The notes below the pieces were generated by a model that did not search any database, was not told the origin of the DNA, and saw only the letters and a program-made list of their open reading frames with translations. Positions 57,861 through 64,000 of a stretch of 64,000 nt of DNA are shown here, piece after piece; position 1 is the first letter of the stretch, and each line of letters opens with the position of its first letter. The stretch comes from Gigaspora rosea (lineage: Eukaryota > Glomeromycota > Glomeromycetes > Diversisporales > Gigasporaceae). The stretch covers positions 1-64,000 of the forward strand of contig QKWP01001193.1 of NCBI GenBank assembly GCA_003550325.1, written 5' to 3'. A program made the translations under genes and the position numbers.

Positions 57861-58392
57861 GAAATTGCAATAATCCTAATTTGATTTATTGGTTTGCAGT
57901 TTAATGTACTTTTTAATCAAATTTTCATCTTAAATTTATGTTCTCATAACGAAGGCATGGGCAAAATGCTAGTATCATATAATTTGAGTTTGTATGTTTA
58001 TTTGATTGGCTTAGATGTTTCATTGAACCACACGCACGCGTATTAAGTAATTAACAATTACACGTTACATATAATAACCTATTTACATACTGATACCTAT
58101 ACAAACAATAAAAAATCTATTCAAAAAAAAAAATAATAAATGACTTTACCCTAATTCTAATACAACAAAAATTAATCTACAAAACAAAATTTATACAAAA
58201 TAAGAAAATTTTTAACCACATAAAATGAGAATAAAACTAACATAACAAAATACAAAATTTACTTATGAAACAAAATAAAACAAAAAACTCAAACATCATC
58301 ATTACTTCAATAATAAAATAAAAGATCAAATAAACGGCATAAATATAACCCTTAAACCAAATAAAGATCGTACTGGTCCTGCGCTACCCTAA
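57861..58392. other. AT-rich spacer before unit 3
   Basis: No gene or repeat border was seen; A-rich tracts dominate from 58090 to 58330. Confidence 0.4.
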
Positions 58393-60830
58393 TGATCGAT
58401 AGGAAATTTAGAATCAGAAATTTCCAACAATCATGTAATGGATATTAAGTATATCGTAATTTAAAAAGTTTATTACGCAACTCATATTTTTTATAAGGAA
58501 AAAAAAAATAAGTGAACTGTCATTTCAATTTACAACCATTTTACAAAGATTTTTTTTTAGAAAAATTTGCCATTAATCATGTATTTAAAGAAATCACTCA
58601 AATAAATTTATCATGAATCCTAAATCTCAACATCAACAAATTACAGTACTATTTACTCCTTACATTAAAGTTTTCATGGAAGTTAAAAAACATGAAACCC
58701 GATAAAAAATTGCAGATGTCCAGTCTTTACTCATATGACAACAAATTCAACTATTCCATCAACAATTTCTTCATTTGGTACTGATAAAGGTTATTATTCT
58801 TTCTGGCGACACTTCTATATTACTTTTCAACATTTAATACAATTGTTTCTTGATTAGAGACATATTCTGCCACGTTAAAAATTAGTAAAATCAGTAAATG
58901 GAGCCTTGCTTTCAAGAATAAGAATCCACTATTTGTTGGATAATTTTATTATTATTTTTTTTTGTTTTATCAATTTTTGACGAAGACATTTGATAAATAA
59001 GTACAAGAATAATAAAGCTCAAGTGTCGATTGTGATTGATTTTATTAAATGAGTGTCATTACGATTACTACAGTCTTCCTCCTCTATAATCACGCAGTTT
59101 GTATCAAGAAAATTGGTGATATAAAGGAGAGTGATTATAGAAGTTTTTTTATAAGTTTTTTAATAAATTGTCTCAAAAATAATGTGATTGTATAGGAGTT
59201 GTGATTATATAGGAGGTGATTATAGAGGAGGAAGACTGTAGTTAATAACATCAAAGATAATGTTTGAAAAAACTTCAATTATGTCATTATATTTGAATTG
59301 TCGACAAAGGTATAATTATATTACTATCGTGATTTGGAAAAACAGTTTAAACATTAATAATGAATTGAGAAATAACATCTGAGTAGTAAACATTAAGCTT
59401 TAATTAATCCTTTCTCATCATTCAATAAAAAAAAAAACAACAAATTCAAAAAAAATTTTTACAAAGAAAGGCCGTGCGGCCTAATATAGGTCATTAAGGG
59501 TAATTTTAGATTCTTACTAGTAAGAAACTAAATTTGCGATTTGCTATGATAATTTCCTTTTAGCGACCTATATTCTTAATAATTTATGCTAGTTCTAGAA
59601 TATTTGTCATTATCACAAAATGTAAGGTTATCTCAATCTAGTTTTTTATTGTCATTAAATTTGTCTTCACAATTTTAAAATTGTCATCGCAACTTTAGGT
59701 CTTTACTTTTTTTAAATTGTTTTAGACAATGCCGACAACAGTTTGTTTTTGTTTTCTAAAATCTTATTTAGTAAAGTCAGATTAGGTCTTTGTTTCTTAA
59801 ATTTTTATTAAACAGAATTACACATTTTTAGATTTTGCTTTTTTAAAATTCTTATCGCTTTCTTTAAAATCATTACTTGTCATAATTCCATGTTATTAGA
59901 TTTTACTTTAAAAAATTCTTGTTGGACGAAGTTGCACATTATTAATTTTTCATTTTTGTTAGGTTGAGTCATATATTATTAAATCATCTAGTTCTAGTAT
60001 ACAGAATCATATAATATTAGATCCTTGTTTTTTTTTTAAATGCTCATTAAACAGGTTTATATTCTTAAGTCTTCATTCTATATATTATTACTAGACAGAA
60101 TCATATTTTATTTGTTTTCACTTTTAATTGAACAGGGTCTTGACATTATTAAAACTTCGTTTGTTTTTTTTTTTTAAATTTTGAATAGGTTATATTTTTG
60201 TTGATTATGTTTTGTTCTTCGCTTTTTAAAAAATTCTTATTGATCAAAATTTTTATAACAGTGTAAATTATTGACATGAAAAATATCGCATGGGTTTATG
60301 TCAGGCCCGCGCAAAAATATAGTTATTATGTGGGATTGCATAAAATACTAAATTTGCAAGAGTCAACCCGTTTCACATGGTTTTCAATCATGTCACACAA
60401 TAGCTATGACGTATTGACAACCTCGAGTAGCTGGTTGACTGAGGTTGGTTGATAATAGTGGACTGAGGTTCCCTCGGGTGGTCTTGTTCTGGTCACCGGG
60501 ACAAGAACGTGATGTATTGACAACCAAGTAGCTGGCTGACTGAGGTTAGCAGGTGATAGTGGGATGGGGTTCCTTTGTGCGTTCTTACATGATATTTCTA
60601 AATGAAATGGTGTATGGAAAAAATATTAATATGGATGTTTTTTTCAATAATTAGAATGAAAAGTCTTCCGAGGGTGTAAATAAATTTTAGATGTCGATTA
60701 ATAAGAAATAATTGATAGTAAAATCAGAAACGAAGAAGTTTGTAAATTAGATAAATTCATTAGCATAATATTTATATTCAATCTGATAAATTTTGATTCC
60801 TTATTATGAATAGAATCAATATGACTAGAC
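58393..60830. repeat. Segmental-duplication block A, unit 3 copy
   Basis: It begins GATCGATAGGAAATTTAGAA as in unit 1. It keeps the GGCCGTGCGGCC hairpin (59469-59482). Near 60405-60565 a ~110-base stretch (GTAGCTGG-TGACTGAGGTT, GATAGTGG) is locally duplicated compared with unit 2. Its right end shows the DIRS-free site GAATAGAATCAATATGAC. Confidence 0.8.
59071..59238. mobile_element. TA-flanked MITE (mariner-like) in unit 3
   Basis: CAGTCTTCCTCCTCTATAAT and the exact inverse ATTATAGAGGAGGAAGACTG form its ends; TA lies on each side. Units 1 (20450) and 2 (36530) show the empty site ATTACTAGTTAATAACATC. The 168-bp interior has GTGATTATAG words and no ORF. Confidence 0.93.
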
Positions 60831-61023
60831 TGTGATATCCAACGTTAATAAACAAATGGGAGCGTACGCAAAGCTAACACTTCTCATTTTACAAAATGAC
60901 TTTTAAAATGTGCGAAAGAAAACCTAACCTCACCAAAACGCGTGGCAAAAATTAGTACTGAGGATTTAAATTATTAGAATTTATTTAATTTTTATTTAAC
61001 TTAGAAAATGTATTTCTAGGAAA

Positions 61024-61278
61024 TGGATGACGATCCAAACAATGCTTTTAATGTAACAGGGACAACCAAGTGATCAATTTAAATGATGACCTTACAACAT
61101 CTAGATTTCTGTTGAAAGTGATTCGGATGAATCATATCATCCAAGTTCAGACAATCTCGATGTTGAACCTTTGTTTGAACTTGGCTACAATAATTTCAGT
61201 GGAATCCAATATAACTATGATTGGCTTACGAAGCCCGGCATTGTCAAATCCGTATTGAGCGTGAATGCAAAAAAAGTA
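61024..61278 (+). pseudogene. Relic exon of an unrecognised acidic protein (unit 3)
   Basis: It begins MDDDPNNAFNVTGTT and retains the coding pattern of 43428-43692 in pieces (SDESYHPSSD is visible in another frame), but has at least two frameshifts and a stop. The splice-donor-like GTAACATTT is kept at its end. Confidence 0.5.
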
Positions 61279-61976
61279 ACATTTGAAATTCCATTTAGGC
61301 TTATTTTAGAAGAATTTTAATTTTCCTTATCTATGCAGTGGGTTATCATACACACTTGATGTTTCAAAACATCATGATATGTCAGTTCGACGTGTTTCTG
61401 AGAATAAGTTGAAGTTTCTGAAATACTATAAGTTCTAAATTTTCAAATCTTTTATAGGCGTTTGATTTTATTCCTTTCCTAAAGATTTTCATGATTGTTT
61501 CATTGAATTATATACAGTATTTCTATTCAAAACTATATTTTCTCAACAAGTTTGGACTGCATCCAATAAAATTCAGGCCAAAATCATATAATCTTTGATT
61601 TACTTACCTTTGTCCATTTATAAATGTAATTCGCTAATTCCTGAAGCTTATTATTCCGAAACTTTTTTTTTGATAAATTAAATGAGTTTCAAGGTATTTT
61701 CAAGGTATTTAGGCAATTTATCAAAAAGAAATTCGTAAACAATAAGAATATGCTCAACAATAAAAGATGCATTATGATTTTTGAGTAAGACTACTCCTCT
61801 GTGAATATATCTTTATATATTGAATTATTTTAGATTTAGATTTCTTAACGTAATATAAATTGTCAAATCGAATATAAAACTACTTGCTTAATAATTTAAA
61901 TTGTTGAATAGAACTATTTTTAAATAAAGTGTTTTAATATTATCTTATCCTTACTAACATTTGCTGTAACAGTTGA
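61279..61976. other. Unit 3 spacer
   Basis: Homologous to parts of 43693-45475, without the two foldback MITEs. No gene was recognised. Confidence 0.5.
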
Positions 61977-62798
61977 TTGGGAAAGCAAGTAAAACAATAT
62001 AGACAATAGTGCCAATTTAAACTCCAACCATGTACGGTGAGAGAGATAAAAAGCGATAGTAATAAGGAGAGTTTATAGTGGGAAAGCGTAAAGTAAACGA
62101 AATTATGCGGTGATGTAAGAATGATGGAGTATGCTGATAATACGTGATATCAATGATGGTTGATAACTATATACTTTTAAGTATTATCGATATCGGGATA
62201 ATTACGACACAGAGGATTCGAATGAAGTCAGGATCACGTGAATAATTTAAAAAGAATTAACTAAACTCGTTACGTAGAATTCGAGTTATAATAAGCCAAT
62301 ACGAAGTTACAAGTCAATTCAGTTCGTCGAATTGAGTCTCGCAAAGTTTATTAAGGTTAGAGTCGAATTCAAAAGGTAAGCATGGTTTCTTTATTTAGGA
62401 CAAATGTGATTTTTTGGTAATAATAAGGGAATTCTTCATTAAACAAAAGATAGAACTGAATGTCCTCTCTTGGCCTTGAACTTGAGGCCTTTATATACAT
62501 TTGAAATTCTAACTACGTTTACTTATTAATACTACGTTACTTAGTCATGACTACGTTGTCACTACGATGGCTTATGACTTATTTGTTGATTATACGGCTT
62601 CTACTACGTTAACGTAGTGGGCTTTTCGAACTTTCATTGCCCATCAAGTTTAAACGACTACGTTCACGTAGTCATCCCCCCATTGCCTTAACGTTGCCGA
62701 CATGTGCTTAAGCCACCAAACCACCCATCATTACCATTTTAGTATGAATTATAATTATTTGGGGAATAATACAGATAAGGAAATTGTTAAATTTTACA
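61977..62798. mobile_element. Probable solo LTR
   Basis: 822 bases begin TGTAACAG and end TTTTACA (TG...CA with short inverted TGTAA/TTACA). Unit 2 has the uninterrupted site near 45420 (AACATTTACCAATTATG). Flanking duplication is degenerate. Inside are a TATATA signal near 62510 and a cluster of ACTACGT/ACGTAGT words (62510-62670), including the dyads CTACGTTAACGTAG and CTACGTTCACGTAG. Confidence 0.55.
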
Positions 62799-62869
62799 TT
62801 CCAATTATGAAATATAAAAAGATATATTTTAGTGATTGATTTTTCACTTACTTAAAAGTTATTTTAAAA

Positions 62870-64000
62870 TCTTCTTTGCCTTACGGAGTTTTATCTATCA
62901 TTAATGTTAATTGTCAATGTGGAAGTATGAACATTTAAAAAGACCCTCAGAATAATAATACTGTAACAACATTCAACTAAGACATTGACAAAGTGATTAA
63001 CAATTTACTTTGTGGGCTTTTCTCAAAAAATTAGTTCATATTTTATTTTTAATTTTTTTCAGAATTTATCATTTTACTTCTAGTATGTTTTTGACTACAT
63101 TATCATACTAAGCCAGTTTAGTTATGGTTTCCTAGCGAATCTACTCAAACCAATTAAAGTGCTATTAAGCAATTGGGTAAGGAATATTAAAAATATAAGA
63201 AAATTTTTCTCAATAATATTTGGCAGCATTAGTTAGATGTTGTTTTACTTAGTCTGTTAATAAAATTTACAAAAAAACGTTAATGATCATCATGACATTA
63301 TATATATGTTAAACTCAGCGTGGGAAAATTAGTGGTTAACCAAAAATTTGTTGGTAAAATTGGTCAATTGGTCAAATTGGTCAATTCTATTATATAAATA
63401 TAATATATATATTATATAATAAATTATATTTAAATATTCTATTTGACCAATTTGATCAGTCAGATAGATCCTTTGACCAGACTGATCAAATTGGTCAAAT
63501 TGGTCTGGTCAAGCCAGCATTGAGTTAAACTGATTGGTATGAAATTCAAGTACACGTTCCTACAATTGGCAAACCAAACGACGTCTTCAAAAGTACAAAA
63601 GAACAATATTGATACAAAAGTAAATACCATGTTCAAGTTTTCATAAATAAAAAATATCAAGTCAAAAACTATATAATATACAAAAATAAATCAAGGCCTT
63701 GTTGCAACAAAAATATTATTGAAGAAAGTATTGAGAATCAGAATGTTAATACTGTAAATGTCTTGACGTATCAACAAAAAAAAATAACATTGCACAATAT
63801 TTTAAATAACAATGTCATATTAGTTGAGTGCACTTTAGAAAATCTTAAAGCCTTTCTAGGTAATACTTAATATTTTTGGCTTCCTTAGCCACATACCAAT
63901 ATAACGCTCATCAAAAGATTAAAATAGATTTTACATATATGAATTTAAAAAATTTTAATGTACGCATTTCTTTTAATGTGCATTTCGCTTTTCTGAACAT
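62870..64000. repeat. Segmental-duplication block B, unit 3 copy, cut by the window end
   Basis: It matches 21206-22100 and 45476-46540. If the unit plan holds, a third trefoil/C2/repeat gene should follow to the right on the minus strand. Confidence 0.78.
63316..63523. mobile_element. hAT-like MITE, TTGGTCAA family, in unit 3
   Basis: It is flanked by GTTAAACT (63308-63315, 63524-63531), a perfect 8-base duplication; starts CAGCGTGGGAAAATTAGTGG and ends AAGCCAGCATTGA. Interior words GGTCAAATTGGTCAA recur as in 16040-16294. Unit 2 has the empty site at 45967. Confidence 0.9.

Overview
The window looks like a strongly AT-rich, repeat-choked nuclear contig from a fungus. The best fit is an arbuscular mycorrhizal fungus (Glomeromycotina, Rhizophagus-like). 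The reasons are intron-bearing tyrosine-kinase-like genes with an N-terminal Cys cluster, a Ty3/gypsy element, a MULE with an OTU protease tail, a DIRS-type tyrosine-recombinase retroelement, and very many MITEs. The organism is inferred from style, not from a marker gene. No rRNA and no functional tRNA gene was seen.

Left part (1-19.8 kb): this is almost entirely decayed mobile DNA. It holds the integrase end of a Ty3/gypsy element and a downstream helper-like ORF (1-1426), then a minus-strand MULE/OTU transposon relic (4311-8469). A hAT-type element has cut the MULE and itself carries another hAT element. From 8.9 to 14.7 kb lie three tandem-repeat fields (hairpin units, a ~215-bp satellite, and a ~322-bp satellite whose units are palindromic). 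Several MITEs with clean target-site duplications follow up to 19 kb.

Right part (19.8-64 kb): this is a tandem segmental duplication with two full units and the start of a third. Each unit reads, left to right: non-coding block A, non-coding block B, a minus-strand gene for a beta-trefoil + C2 + repeat-domain protein, then immediately upstream of it on the same strand a protein-kinase gene. Unit 1 is ~19.8-32.5 kb, unit 2 ~34.2-52.6 kb, and unit 3 starts at ~58.4 kb and runs off the end. Because the units are paralogous, they supply empty sites that prove individual insertions. Examples are a 5.3-kb DIRS element with split direct repeats in unit 2 (37925-43237), a TA-flanked MITE in unit 3 and an 8-bp-TSD MITE in unit 3.

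Two copies of an unassigned ~1.7-kb terminal-inverted-repeat element (24461-26202 and 34198-35905) with 3-bp target duplications stand out. They carry an internal array of ~50-bp palindromic units. One has split an exon of the repeat-protein gene. The other contains the only assembly gap (34793-35446).

The two gene families are both lesion-bearing but not equally. Kinase copy 2 is the most intact gene of the window. Kinase copy 1 has a frameshift beside its first intron and HRD changed to YRD. Both copies of the trefoil/C2/repeat gene contain frameshifts. In both units the kinase stop and the next ATG lie only ~13-20 bases apart.
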